From NCBI GenBank assembly GCA_028708485.1, contig JAQVYZ010000021.1:1-8864 (forward strand): a stretch of DNA of 8,864 nt. Reading direction: 5' to 3'. This document shows, one piece after another, positions 1-6,669 of the stretch. Positions within the stretch are counted from its first letter, which is position 1; the number at the start of each line of letters is the position of its first letter. The translations under genes and the position numbers were made by a program. The notes below the pieces were generated by a model. That model ran no database searches. It worked only from the letters and a program-made list of their open reading frames with translations, and was not told the origin of the DNA. The DNA comes from Caldisericia bacterium. GTDB lineage: Bacteria; Caldisericota; Caldisericia; UBA6126.

Positions 1-49
1 TTAACTAATATTACAATTATTTTATCTTATTTTTTCTTTTTTGGCAAAT

Positions 50-75
50 AAAAAAGGAGGTAAAATATTTACCCC
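50..75 (-). terminator. Rho-independent terminator after the HD-domain gene
   Basis: Read on the minus strand, an 8-bp stem (57-64 with 68-75, including one G.U pair) with a 3-nt loop is followed by a run of six Ts and further T-rich sequence. It lies 28 nt after the TAG stop of the HD-domain gene and would end the whole minus-strand run. The remaining 49 nt to the window edge are AT-rich and show no gene. Confidence 0.75.
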
Positions 76-102
76 GCACTTTTAACTTTACTATAACTTT
101 CG

Positions 103-1086
103 CTATTTTTCAAACTTCAAAAAATATTTTTTCGGCTCCAATTCTTGCCTAATTATTTCTTTCCAAGATTCATTAATCTCAGAAACCCTTTTTAATTCGT
201 CTTGATACTCGCAAAATGGATCAACCACGCGCGATTTGGTATAAACCTCACGATCAAAATCAGTAGGGTTATCAACGGCTTTAATCCTATTATCCATGCG
301 ATAAAAAAACGTTTTTAAATTTTCATCTTCATTAATTTTATTTAAAATTTTTTCCAATACCGCGTCATCGGTGGTGTAGAGATCGCTTTCGGAAATATAA
401 TTTTTATCCAACGCGTACCGCAAGCAGTCGCCTCCAGTTCGAAACATAATCGCCGAAGGCAAGCCGGCATAATATTTCCGATTTAATTCAAAAAATAATG
501 AGGCGAAAATTTCAGCCGATGTAAAATCTTTAAATACCCAGCCGCCATTGATAACGGTTAGATTATTCAAGATCTCATCAGCTCCCTTCCAATCAATCAT
601 TTCAAAATTCACCACATCGCGCATCGCGTAATCAATCCGGTCCGCGCAAATATCCGGAATATTATTTTCTTTCAAGGGAAAGTTTTTGTCATTCAAAATA
701 TAATCTAAATCAAACCCGTGCCGCTCAATAATTTCCGCCAATTCGGAATTTTTTACAAAATCATCATGGATTTCATCTTGATAACTGTGGGTTTTTTCCG
801 AGCCCGTTGGTAAAGCATAATCAATACAATGGGAAAAAGCCGAATGCGAAACATCATGAATAAGCCCGGCGATTTGTTCTTCAATAGGCGCGCCAAATTT
901 TCTGAGCAAATTAAAAACACCAACCGAATGTTCAAAGCGGGTCAGAGTCGCCTTTGAAATAAACGGATGAAAATGTCCGGCTTGCTTTACGCCTTTTAAT
1001 CTTTGCATAGCCGGCGCATTAATCAAATCCAGAATTATTGGTTCGTTTATTTCAATTTTTCCGTAAAGGATATCATCGATAGTCAT
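103..1086 (-). CDS. HD-domain phosphohydrolase (COG1078/SAMHD1-dGTPase-like)
   Basis: This 327-residue soluble protein has the layout of the HD phosphohydrolase family that includes dGTPases and SAMHD1. Visible motifs are MQRLKGVKQ (27-35), RFEHSVGV with H53, LIHDVSHSAFSH with H77-D78 at 75-86, and ADRIDYAMRD (148-157) supplying the last metal-binding Asp. These are the expected metal ligands (H53, H77, D78 and D149 or D152), so the site looks intact. The family hydrolyses phosphate esters, often (d)NTPs or nucleotides, but the substrate cannot be read here. It is the last gene of the run, 4 nt after the preceding stop. The start is supported by AGGA 9 nt upstream, placed inside the last codons of the previous gene, one of the few clear Shine-Dalgarno sites in the window. 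It ends in TAG. The family call is firm; dNTPase activity is inference. Confidence 0.88.
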   Translation of the reverse strand: MTIDDILYGKIEINEPIILDLINAPAMQRLKGVKQAGHFHPFISKATLTRFEHSVGVFNLLRKFGAPIEEQIAGLIHDVSHSAFSHCIDYALPTGSEKTHSYQDEIHDDFVKNSELAEIIERHGFDLDYILNDKNFPLKENNIPDICADRIDYAMRDVVNFEMIDWKGADEILNNLTVINGGWVFKDFTSAEIFASLFFELNRKYYAGLPSAIMFRTGGDCLRYALDKNYISESDLYTTDDAVLEKILNKINEDENLKTFFYRMDNRIKAVDNPTDFDREVYTKSRVVDPFCEYQDELKRVSEINESWKEIIRQELEPKKYFLKFEK

Positions 1087-1090
1087 AAAA

Positions 1091-1807
1091 TTATTTCCTA
1101 AATCTTATTGGCAACACATCTTCAATGTCTTCGCTGGAACCGCCTCGTTGTTCAAAATATCCTAGAACAGTGATATCGCCAGCTTGATCTTGTTTCTCGC
1201 CGTAAAGCAAATCGTAAATATCCTGAGAAGTTTCCGGCTTAAAATTATGCGGCAATCGCAATTCTTCTAGAAAGAGACCGGCAATTTCCGGGTTCGCCTT
1301 GTCTAGCGCGGCACGCAATTCTTTAAAAGTACTTTTTCCAGAAATTACTATTAACTCTTTCTTTAATCTTTTTCTTGTTTCTAACCTATTTTTTTCTTGA
1401 TCGCACAATTTCTTCGCCTCTGCATATTCCGGGCTATCCTCGCCCCACGGCTCTTTTGCGATATTTAACGCTACCGGAAATTCTCCTTGCTCATGTAAAT
1501 CAAATTCATAAGCCAGTTGGGCAATTTTTTCTGCTTGACCATCATCAGTCCACTGCTGATTGGATTTTATAATTTGATAAGCCAGATTAAACTGTCTGGT
1601 AGCAACCAATTTTTCCTGCACCCGTCTTAAAAAATCTCGCATTCTTTCATCACTAATTTTTCCATCTCTGCCGTCTTTAAAAATCATGCCGAACCTTCCA
1701 GTATTAATCGCCTGACCGCTCATTTCTCGCCAGTTCGCATCATCTATTTGTTCTATAGGCGCCTGCTCAGCTGGCGGGGATATTATGGGTATCACAAATT
1801 CTTTCAT
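1091..1807 (-). CDS. hypothetical soluble protein
   Basis: I do not recognise this 238-residue protein. It has no signal peptide or membrane segment. The N-terminus is Pro-rich (IISPPAEQAP, 8-17). The middle is charged and helical, with many Lys, Glu and Arg residues (about 50-160) and a stretch RLETRKRLKKEL near 141-152 that could form a short coiled coil. The tail is acidic and then basic (SSEDIEDVLPIRFRK). Its start lies 10 nt after the stop of the small two-TM gene and its stop lies 4 nt before the HD-domain start, so it is co-transcribed with both. The SPPA codons contain a 10-nt half (1768-1777) of the palindrome seen intact at 7092-7109. The coding call rests on length, codon pattern and operon packing; no function is proposed. 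Confidence 0.75.
   Translation of the reverse strand: MKEFVIPIISPPAEQAPIEQIDDANWREMSGQAINTGRFGMIFKDGRDGKISDERMRDFLRRVQEKLVATRQFNLAYQIIKSNQQWTDDGQAEKIAQLAYEFDLHEQGEFPVALNIAKEPWGEDSPEYAEAKKLCDQEKNRLETRKRLKKELIVISGKSTFKELRAALDKANPEIAGLFLEELRLPHNFKPETSQDIYDLLYGEKQDQAGDITVLGYFEQRGGSSEDIEDVLPIRFRK
1096..1099 (-). promoter_or_regulatory. Shine-Dalgarno AGGA for the HD-domain gene
   Basis: AGGA on the minus strand lies 9 nt before the ATG at 1086 and overlaps the final Arg-Lys codons of the upstream gene. Most other starts in the window have only A/T-rich sequence in front, so this one fixes the start and suggests translation linked to the upstream gene. Confidence 0.6.
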
Positions 1808-1817
1808 AAAAATAAAA

Positions 1818-2093
1818 TCATTTATTGCTTAAATATTTTCTAATCCACCATTTTTTAATCGCCGGCAAAGATTGAATTGACAAAAAGAAGCCCACGGTCG
1901 GCACTAATGCGTTCAACAAAAAATTTTTGACGCCAATAAAATACAAAACAAACGAAGCAATAATATAAGTGATTAAACAAACGGAAAAAATTCTAAATCC
2001 GCTCGTCTCCCAAGCCTTATCCGCTTCCACGCGCCGGTTGCGCTCTTTGATTATTTCAATTTCTTTTTCTATATTTATAATTTTTTCTTCCAT
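1818..2093 (-). CDS. small two-TM membrane protein with N-terminal coiled coil
   Basis: This 91-residue protein has a charged, heptad-like N-terminal helix (about residues 1-28, rich in Glu, Ile, Lys and Arg). Two hydrophobic segments follow, about 34-54 and 57-75, joined by a very short turn, and the tail is basic (KKWWIRKYLSNK). The positive tail and N-terminal helix are both likely cytoplasmic, giving a membrane hairpin. It ends in TGA, one piece of evidence for the standard code. It sits 76 nt after the Nudix gene, a gap longer than any other within the run and holding a 17-bp palindrome, and 10 nt before the next gene. The function is unknown. Small proteins of this shape occur widely as uncharacterised CPR membrane proteins, but no specific family is claimed. 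Confidence 0.72.
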   Translation of the reverse strand: MEEKIINIEKEIEIIKERNRRVEADKAWETSGFRIFSVCLITYIIASFVLYFIGVKNFLLNALVPTVGFFLSIQSLPAIKKWWIRKYLSNK

Positions 2094-2147
2094 ATTTTTT
2101 TATCTCGGAGTTTTTCCCCTATTAATAAAACTCTTACTCGACAAGAT

Positions 2148-2164
2148 AATTAACGGCGTTAATT
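2148..2164. repeat. 17-bp inverted repeat between the Nudix and two-TM genes
   Basis: A perfect 7-bp stem (AATTAAC / GTTAATT) encloses a 3-nt GGC loop, starting 5 nt after the Nudix stop codon. No T-run follows on the minus strand, so it is not a standard terminator. It could be an operator, an RNA-processing hairpin or a weak pause site. Confidence 0.4.
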
Positions 2165-2169
2165 TGAAA

Positions 2170-2640
2170 TTATCCCAATTTCGGCAAGGAAAAAGGATTT
2201 TTCAAATATTTTAAATAAAGTTTAATATTATCAAAATGATCAAAAGCAAACTCTTTTTTGGGCGGTAAATTATCTAAATCAAACCAAGCTTGTTCGCTGC
2301 TTTCATTGTCTGCTGGTTGAATTTTCTTCTTGGCAACACAAAAATTAACAAAAGAAATATTTTGTCGATCCTCAGCGCGGCGATCCGGCTTATCAATAAT
2401 ACGAAATAAAACTACCTTTCCCACCTTGTAGCCAGTTTCTTCCAAAATCTCCCGGCATGCCGCTTCCTTGATATTTTCATTTCTTTCCATAAAACCGCCG
2501 ACTAAGCTCCATTTGCCTCCCTCCAGAAAATCTTTTCTTCTTTTAACGAGAAGAATTTTTTTGTTTTTAATAACTAAATTATCAATCACGGCATGCCGTA
2601 ATGAAGTCTGGTGATGATTTTCAAATTCACATTTAATCAT
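2170..2640 (-). CDS. Nudix hydrolase
   Basis: The 156-residue protein carries a perfect Nudix box, G-x5-E-x7-RE-I-L-EE-T-G-Y, spanning G49 to Y71, with the metal-binding REILEE at 63-68. A preceding GGKWSLVGG (41-49) is typical of the fold, as are the strands around NLVIKNKKILLVKR (21-34). Nudix enzymes cleave nucleoside diphosphates linked to another group. The DKPDRRAEDRQNISFVNF stretch (83-100) recalls ADP-ribose pyrophosphatase and related sugar-nucleotide enzymes, but the substrate is not certain. The length is normal for a single-domain member. It follows the zinc-ribbon gene by 14 nt with no Shine-Dalgarno, so the first ATG was kept because the residues before the core form a plausible N-terminal strand. 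Two copies of the palindrome CGGCATGCCG lie inside it. Confidence 0.92.
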   Translation of the reverse strand: MIKCEFENHHQTSLRHAVIDNLVIKNKKILLVKRRKDFLEGGKWSLVGGFMERNENIKEAACREILEETGYKVGKVVLFRIIDKPDRRAEDRQNISFVNFCVAKKKIQPADNESSEQAWFDLDNLPPKKEFAFDHFDNIKLYLKYLKNPFSLPKLG

Positions 2641-2654
2641 AAAAGTAGATTATT

Positions 2655-2960
2655 TTATAATTTCTTCATCGCTTCCGCAAATTCTTCATCCGTCGCTTCT
2701 TCGCCTTGAAGAATCGCACAATTTTTGTTTTGCCAATATGGCAATTGATTAATATTTTTTCTCACAATTCTTTCGGCCATCAACCGGTCGCCGCCGATCG
2801 CAGTGATAAAAAATTCTACGCCGCCGTTAAAAATTTCTTCGCAAGTTTTAACACTGCCATCTGCATTAACACAGTGCAGACAAAATTCTGAATTTTCATC
2901 GCCCCTGGCGAAGTCTTCTTTTTTTTCTAGCGGCATGCCGCAAGCTGAACAAAATTTCAT
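2655..2960 (-). CDS. zinc-ribbon domain protein
   Basis: This 101-residue soluble protein starts with a zinc ribbon. C4-x2-C7 (CSACGMPL) pairs with C27-x2-C30 (FCLHC), giving four likely zinc ligands, and a further Cys at 40 follows in VKTCEEIF. The motif order CSACGMPL ... FCLHCVNADG ... TCEEIF matches what I know of the putative zinc-ribbon family zinc_ribbon_2 (PF12674). The remainder (about 50-101) is helical, and its MAERIVRKNINQLPYW segment is usual for the family. The role is unknown: zinc binding is strongly implied, while DNA or protein binding is only a possibility. It lies 21 nt after the SIMPL gene and 14 nt before the Nudix gene, so it probably belongs to the same transcript. No Shine-Dalgarno is visible. 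Confidence 0.85.
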   Translation of the reverse strand: MKFCSACGMPLEKKEDFARGDENSEFCLHCVNADGSVKTCEEIFNGGVEFFITAIGGDRLMAERIVRKNINQLPYWQNKNCAILQGEEATDEEFAEAMKKL

Positions 2961-2981
2961 AGATTTAAAAATAATTAATAG

Positions 2982-3701
2982 CTATTTTAATCTAAACGAT
3001 GCCTTGACCGTTACCATCACGTCTTTCTCAATGCTGGAAGTATCATAACTGCCGTAGTCCGAAACGTCAACCGAGTCCGGAGGCAGAACCTGAACCACAC
3101 CGCTTGAAGCCGCTTGCACACTTCCCACCTGCCGGCCGGTGCCCGCGGCGATTTTCTCGGCGCGCGCCTTGGCGTCTTTCACTGCTTCGGTGAGAAGCGA
3201 AACGCGCAGATCCGGCAATTTGGAATAATAATATTCCAGCGACTGCACGGAGATTATCGCGCCCTGCGCGGCGAGCGACGGCACTTGCTTGGAAATGTCC
3301 GTGATTTTATTCACGTCGCCTGATTGCACCGTGACGGTTTGGCTAAGCTGATAGCGCAAATCACTAAAAGTGTTTTGATCATAAACCTGATTCATTGACA
3401 CCGGACTTTCGGCAATGTTCTCGTCGGCGATCCCTGCCTTTTTCAAAAGTTCGCGCGTCAAACTCAAATCATGCGCCACTTGCGAATAGCCGGTTGAAAG
3501 ATTCGCGGCCGGAGCGATGCGCGATAAATTAATGATCAATTTTCCTTGATCCGCAGTGACGCGCGTTTTTGCCGAACCGGTAACCGCCAAATTATCTTTG
3601 GTATTAACCGACTGGGCGGAATAATAAAATCCGCCAAAAATCAGCATACCCACCACGAAGGCAACACCGCTAATCGCAGCTAAAATTTTTTGTTCTGACA
3701 T
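2982..3701 (-). CDS. SIMPL (DUF541) domain exported protein
   Basis: The protein (239 aa) has an N-terminal hydrophobic segment (about 6-28) that serves as signal anchor or uncleaved signal. A SIMPL/DUF541 domain follows from about residue 37 to the end. Family hallmarks visible are the opening strand NLAVTGSAKTRVTADQGKLII, a helix with LLKKAGIADENIAESPVSM, a later strand with VNKITDISKQVPSLAAQGA, and LLTEAVKDAKARAEKIAAGTG before the last strands. SIMPL proteins form beta-alpha oligomeric periplasmic or surface structures; known examples (E. coli YggE, Brucella BP26) are channel-like or stress-linked, but no enzyme activity is established. It lies 18 nt after the upstream exported protein and 21 nt before the zinc-ribbon gene. 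It ends in TAG. The family call is firm; the cellular role is open. Confidence 0.9.
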   Translation of the reverse strand: MSEQKILAAISGVAFVVGMLIFGGFYYSAQSVNTKDNLAVTGSAKTRVTADQGKLIINLSRIAPAANLSTGYSQVAHDLSLTRELLKKAGIADENIAESPVSMNQVYDQNTFSDLRYQLSQTVTVQSGDVNKITDISKQVPSLAAQGAIISVQSLEYYYSKLPDLRVSLLTEAVKDAKARAEKIAAGTGRQVGSVQAASSGVVQVLPPDSVDVSDYGSYDTSSIEKDVMVTVKASFRLK

Positions 3702-3719
3702 AGAATTTAAAAATTAAAA

Positions 3720-4223
3720 TTAATACACGCCAATGGAAATATAATTTACTGAAAAATTTATTTTTAAATTATCGGAATTATCAGGATTCAAAGAAAATTG
3801 ATAAATAGATGGACAACTGTACGCGCCGGAATTACCATCTTTGAATAAAAATAAATTTTCTTTATTGCAATCAGATATGATTAAATTTTCAACATCTAAA
3901 AGATAATAGGTATCATTAGCTACATTTTTAAAATATTCTCGACAAGAAATCCGGCTATCACAACTGTTTTGCGAAAAATTTTGCCATTGTTCGTCGGAAA
4001 ATTTTGGCGAATTCAAAGCATCTCCAATTTTTCCAATTTCCAATAATTTTATTTTCAAATCACTAGCGCTATTTTTGTAAGTTAAACTTTGGCCGACACG
4101 CAAATCAAAATTGTCAGATTGATTATCAGTAATCGGCTTTTTCAAAAAATAAACATAAATCAAACTGAATGCCAATATAAAAATAATCAAAATTGCTAAA
4201 ATGATAATGTATTTTTTCTTCAT
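3720..4223 (-). CDS. membrane-anchored exported protein of unknown function
   Basis: I do not recognise this 167-residue protein. A basic start (MKKKY) and a long hydrophobic helix (about 5-27) mark it as a signal-anchored or secreted protein. The rest (30-167) is hydrophilic, rich in Asn, Asp and Ser, and beta-like. It holds four cysteines (C88, C94, C119, C137) that could form two disulphides outside the membrane. SLTYKNSASDLKIKLLEI (47-64) looks like a beta-sandwich opening. It is the first gene of the minus-strand run and ends 18 nt before the SIMPL gene, so joint work at the cell surface is possible but unproved. The gene is very AT-rich. Its ATG is preceded by AT-only sequence without a Shine-Dalgarno. 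Confidence 0.75.
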   Translation of the reverse strand: MKKKYIIILAILIIFILAFSLIYVYFLKKPITDNQSDNFDLRVGQSLTYKNSASDLKIKLLEIGKIGDALNSPKFSDEQWQNFSQNSCDSRISCREYFKNVANDTYYLLDVENLIISDCNKENLFLFKDGNSGAYSCPSIYQFSLNPDNSDNLKINFSVNYISIGVY

Positions 4224-4274
4224 AAAATTATATAATTAAAAAACGAATACAAAGTAAATTTTATAAAAATTTAA

Positions 4275-4304
4275 ATTATCAATTTTCTACTTTAAATATA
4301 CCAA
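4275..4304 (-). promoter_or_regulatory. candidate promoter for the seven-gene run
   Basis: On the minus strand TTGGTA (4299-4304) and GATAAT (4275-4280) are separated by 18 nt, about 50 nt before the ATG of the first exported-protein gene and just downstream of the previous gene's terminator. The position is right, but the match is moderate and the sequence is so AT-rich that chance matches are likely. Confidence 0.4.
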
Positions 4305-4322
4305 AAATAACATTTTCTGTCT

Positions 4323-4352
4323 AAAAAAATCAGCTTTATGGGCTGATTTTTT
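4323..4352 (-). terminator. Rho-independent terminator after the MliC-like gene
   Basis: An 11-bp perfect stem (4324-4334 with 4342-4352; TCAGC/GCTGA core with A/T arms) and a 7-nt loop is followed on the minus strand by a run of Ts. It lies about 20 nt after the TGA stop of the MliC-like gene. The A and T arms are symmetric, so it could act on both strands, but only minus-strand genes surround it. Confidence 0.85.
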
Positions 4353-4371
4353 GACTTTATCATATTTAAAA

Positions 4372-5199
4372 TCATTTGAGTGGTTTGCCTTGAATAATCT
4401 GATCAACTTCTTCATAGCCGGTTGGAAAGGCGTAATTGTAGCGCGCGGGTAGAGCAAAAACATAGTCGGCATTGCGCCCAAGTTCGCTCGGGCCGATTGG
4501 CGCGGCGCCGATGTGGAATTTTTCCGCCAAGAGATCATCCCACTGCGCGAGCGTAAAAATCATAATCGGAATATCTTGGTGCGGAACTTCCTTAGTCCAG
4601 AGCGGATGGCGAAGGAAAATTTCCGGCCCTTGCGCGTAAAGCGTTTGGCCTTCTTTTTCAGAAACAGCATAACCTTTCCAGGTGTCATTGATTATTGAAT
4701 AGCCCTGCCAGCTGGTCGGCAAAGTAAAAACGAAGTCAAATTCTTGATTAACATAATCTATCGGTTCGGTGGAAGTCGCGGCCGTGTAATTCGTGAAACA
4801 ATTTTCAAAAGTGGTTGTGCCGTTTTCAGTGATAAATGCTGAATCGCCTTTATTCCAAAAAACAAAACTTTCATCGGCATTGGCATAGCGCGCGCCTGAC
4901 GCGGAAATCACTTGCGGTAAACTGATCGCGCGGCCGTCGCTCAAAACTAAATCAACGCTTGATGTTGTTCCATTATTAAATATTGCTTGGATAAAACGAC
5001 CATCAGGACAATTGAAGGTCGCCTTGATCTGTTCCGGCTTTTTTTCTGTCGTTGTGGTCGCGCTTTCTTGATTGATTGGCGCGGGAATAGTTTGCTGATT
5101 AACGTGTTGCTTGATTGACAACCAGACAAAAGCAACAAAAAGAGAAACAACAACCACAATCATTAAAATTTTTTTGGGTTGATTTGATGTTTCCGGCAT
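4372..5199 (-). CDS. membrane-anchored protein with MliC-like lysozyme-inhibitor domain
   Basis: The protein (275 aa) has a short cytoplasmic start (MPETSNQPKK), a transmembrane anchor (about 11-29) and a Thr/Gln-rich linker (30-58). An MliC-like domain (about 60-137) follows: a strand with C64 in TFNCPDGRF, the ISASGARY signature (98-105), a WNKGD motif (115-119) and closing C134 in FENC, the expected disulphide partner of C64. In MliC/PliC proteins the SGxxY loop and KG residues enter the active site of c-type lysozyme, so this domain probably inhibits lysozyme outside the cell. Residues about 149-275 form a second domain I do not recognise (FDFVFTLPTSWQGY, IPIMIFTLAQWDDLL). The gene is a single transcription unit with its own promoter and terminator. 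Its promoter region now abuts the GC-rich island. The domain call is from motifs only; inhibition is inference. Confidence 0.75.
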   Translation of the reverse strand: MPETSNQPKKILMIVVVVSLFVAFVWLSIKQHVNQQTIPAPINQESATTTTEKKPEQIKATFNCPDGRFIQAIFNNGTTSSVDLVLSDGRAISLPQVISASGARYANADESFVFWNKGDSAFITENGTTTFENCFTNYTAATSTEPIDYVNQEFDFVFTLPTSWQGYSIINDTWKGYAVSEKEGQTLYAQGPEIFLRHPLWTKEVPHQDIPIMIFTLAQWDDLLAEKFHIGAAPIGPSELGRNADYVFALPARYNYAFPTGYEEVDQIIQGKPLK

Positions 5200-5226
5200 A
5201 TTTTAAAATTAAATATCTCTAGTTTA

Positions 5227-5255
5227 ATATTACCAAAGTTATACAATTTTTACAA
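5227..5255 (-). promoter_or_regulatory. candidate promoter of the MliC-like gene
   Basis: TTGTAA (5250-5255) and TAATAT (5227-5232) on the minus strand are spaced by exactly 17 nt, 27 nt before the ATG at 5199. The -35 box equals the one used at 7919-7924. It lies outside the GC-rich island, so the gene could be expressed independently of the insertion. Confidence 0.45.
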
Positions 5256-5271
5256 AAAGACAAAACTAAAA

Positions 5272-5298
5272 GGGGCTTCGCAAAATGCTGGTGCCCCC
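5272..5298. repeat. nested hairpin at the left (3') end of the GC-rich island
   Basis: GGGGC (5272-5276) pairs with GCCCC (5293-5297), and inside it GCA (5280-5282) pairs with TGC (5286-5288) around an AAA loop. On the minus strand, the sense strand of the island gene, the hairpin is followed by TTTTAG, so it may also act as a weak terminator. It lies about 70 nt after the TAA of the extended reading frame. Confidence 0.5.
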
Positions 5299-5366
5299 CG
5301 AACCTTTTATGACTTTTGCCCCACCTTTTTCAGGCGTGAAGCTTTTCCTTTTTTTTGAAAGAGCGT

Positions 5367-5573
5367 TTAGGCGGCCAGCTGGTTGGCCACCGTTTGGAGA
5401 ACCCTCTTGACCCGAGCGTCCCCCATGTATGGTAGCAGAGTAGCTACCGGCACAACATGCTTGCCGGCGAGCCCATGCCGGCGCATCCAGGACGCGGTGC
5501 CCAGGCGACAGTTGCCGGAAGCCCAGCTGTCCTCTGGCCGAACCAGGATGGTCCGATCGGAGGGCGTGAGCTT
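5367..5573 (-). pseudogene. in-frame continuation of the island gene beyond a TAG
   Basis: After the TAG at 5574-5576 the same frame runs for 68 further sense codons to a TAA at 5367-5369. The translated piece is protein-like and has the GC-rich codon use of the preceding gene. It begins KLTPSDRTILVRPEDSW, contains SGNCRLGTASWMRRHGLAG and ends VKRVLQTVANQLAA. This looks like the true C-terminal domain of a protein of about 407 codons, cut off by a nonsense change, by programmed readthrough or by a sequencing error. Host genes in this window end in TAG (103, 2982, 7997), so general reassignment of TAG is unlikely. I do not recognise the domain. Confidence 0.65.
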
Positions 5574-6590
5574 CTAGAGGAACTCAGCCTCTTGCCTCTT
5601 GAGCTCATCCTGCCGCTTCCAGGCCTGCAGCGCCTCGTGGGCCGCTGAGCGATGGTTGGCGTTCCAGCGCCCGGCATGGTAACTACGGCCTTTGTACGTG
5701 ACCAGGTACTGGGCCTTGCCGCATTCATCCCAGCCAGGTATAACTTCTATGCCTTTAAAACTCCTCATCAGTGTATGGTCCAGCCAAAGGACCACCCTGT
5801 CCGTTTCGTCCTTGAAGAGCGTCACGTGCTTCAACGCCTCTCCGAAGGTAGAAAAACGACCGGAGTTAATTGCATCCACCACCCACCCCTGAACATACCT
5901 GGGCTGGTGAATGAACCGCTTCAGTCCACGGGACGCTTCCAGCACCTTGCGGGCGCGCATCCCCTGACAAAACTCCCAGAGGCCAAACTTCCGACCGATG
6001 AAAAACTGTACGGTATCGGCCGCGGCCTTATAGGCAGTTTTGCCGACGCACCTCAAGCCGTTATTGGCCACCACAGCCATAGACCGTTTGGAAACGGAAA
6101 GGCCAAAGGGGCGGAGAATTTGGTTGGCGCGCCAGCGAACTTTGCACAACTGCCGGTAGAAATGACCCGGCGAAGGATTGTTTTTGGCTACGGCCCAGAG
6201 GTTTGCCATCGTCCGAGGGCTGTTATGCCCCCGCTTGTTGGTGACCTGGCCAATCCATCTAGCCAGTCCTGCAATCTCTGCGGCGGCCTTGAGCCAGCCG
6301 CAAAACCTCGCCGTTTCCTCGACGATCAGGTCTCCCGCCTCGTCGCGGAGGATGTTCTTTCTCCCCCACGAAGCCCAAACATATGGCCCGTGGGTCGCAA
6401 GGTTGTATGGTAGTTCGATTTTTGTTTTCCACACAAAAGTCCCCACGGCGGTCTCGGCTAAGTCGTGAAGACCTCTCCGGTTCCATGTTTTTCCCACCGG
6501 GAGCCCACGACCAGCCTGCGCCCACGTGATGTTTCCTTGCTCTGCTGCCCAATCACCCGCTTCACGAAGTGCTTGCCGATTGTTTCTCAT
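5574..6590 (-). CDS. Trp-rich basic protein of the GC-rich island, unrecognised
   Basis: I do not recognise this 338-residue protein. It is soluble, rich in Trp and Arg/Lys, and mostly helical by eye. A central stretch (about 150-240) holds paired basic helices (YRQLCKVRWRANQILR, KVLEASRGLKRFIHQPRY). Near the end KYLVTYKG-type strands are replaced by QYLVTYKGRSYHAGRW (about 299-314), then a charged helix HEALQAWKRQDELKRQEAEFL leads to TAG. The basic character would suit a nucleic-acid-binding role, but no catalytic motif is visible. Codon use is GC-rich at third positions, unlike all neighbours, and the opposite-strand frames look like shadows. The ATG at 6590 is preceded by AAAGG about 11 nt upstream. 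The frame is open back to a TAG at 6672-6674 but offers no other usual start. It may be inactive because of the TAG at 5574-5576. Confidence 0.65.
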   Translation of the reverse strand: MRNNRQALREAGDWAAEQGNITWAQAGRGLPVGKTWNRRGLHDLAETAVGTFVWKTKIELPYNLATHGPYVWASWGRKNILRDEAGDLIVEETARFCGWLKAAAEIAGLARWIGQVTNKRGHNSPRTMANLWAVAKNNPSPGHFYRQLCKVRWRANQILRPFGLSVSKRSMAVVANNGLRCVGKTAYKAAADTVQFFIGRKFGLWEFCQGMRARKVLEASRGLKRFIHQPRYVQGWVVDAINSGRFSTFGEALKHVTLFKDETDRVVLWLDHTLMRSFKGIEVIPGWDECGKAQYLVTYKGRSYHAGRWNANHRSAAHEALQAWKRQDELKRQEAEFL

Positions 6591-6612
6591 GGTTTTCTGC
6601 CTTTCTTTTTTT

Positions 6613-6633
6613 GCGCACGCACGTTTGGTGCGC
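6613..6633 (-). repeat. GC-rich hairpin in the leader of the island gene
   Basis: GCGCAC (6613-6618) pairs with GTGCGC (6628-6633); an alternative pairing with a smaller loop is possible. It lies 23 nt before the ATG at 6590, close to the ribosome-binding region. It may tune translation or be part of the element's end structure. Confidence 0.4.
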
Positions 6634-6646
6634 CGGGAGAGTTTTT

Positions 6647-6669
6647 CAAGCCCCTTAAAACGGGGCTTG
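6647..6669. repeat. 8-bp perfect hairpin at the right (5') end of the island
   Basis: CAAGCCCC (6647-6654) and GGGGCTTG (6662-6669) form a perfect stem with a 7-nt loop. The right arm is part of the copy of the direct repeat that bounds the island. It lies in the leader of the island gene and is not followed by a T-run on the minus strand, so it is better read as an element-end palindrome than as a terminator. Confidence 0.55.

Noticed and set aside
4287..4538. Minus-strand 83-codon frame overlapping the end of the MliC-like gene
   Set aside because: It crosses the terminator and lies out of frame within the better-supported gene; composition is not protein-like.
5574..5576. TAG as a sense codon in a recoded genome
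   Set aside because: Genes ending at 103, 2982 and 7997 use TAG as their stop at natural family ends, and TGA is also used as a stop, so the host code is standard.
5652..6413. Long plus-strand open frame (253 codons) across the GC-rich island
   Set aside because: It is antisense to the better minus-strand frame, lacks protein-like domains, and is expected from high GC; the minus frame has the sensible codon use, a leader and a promoter.
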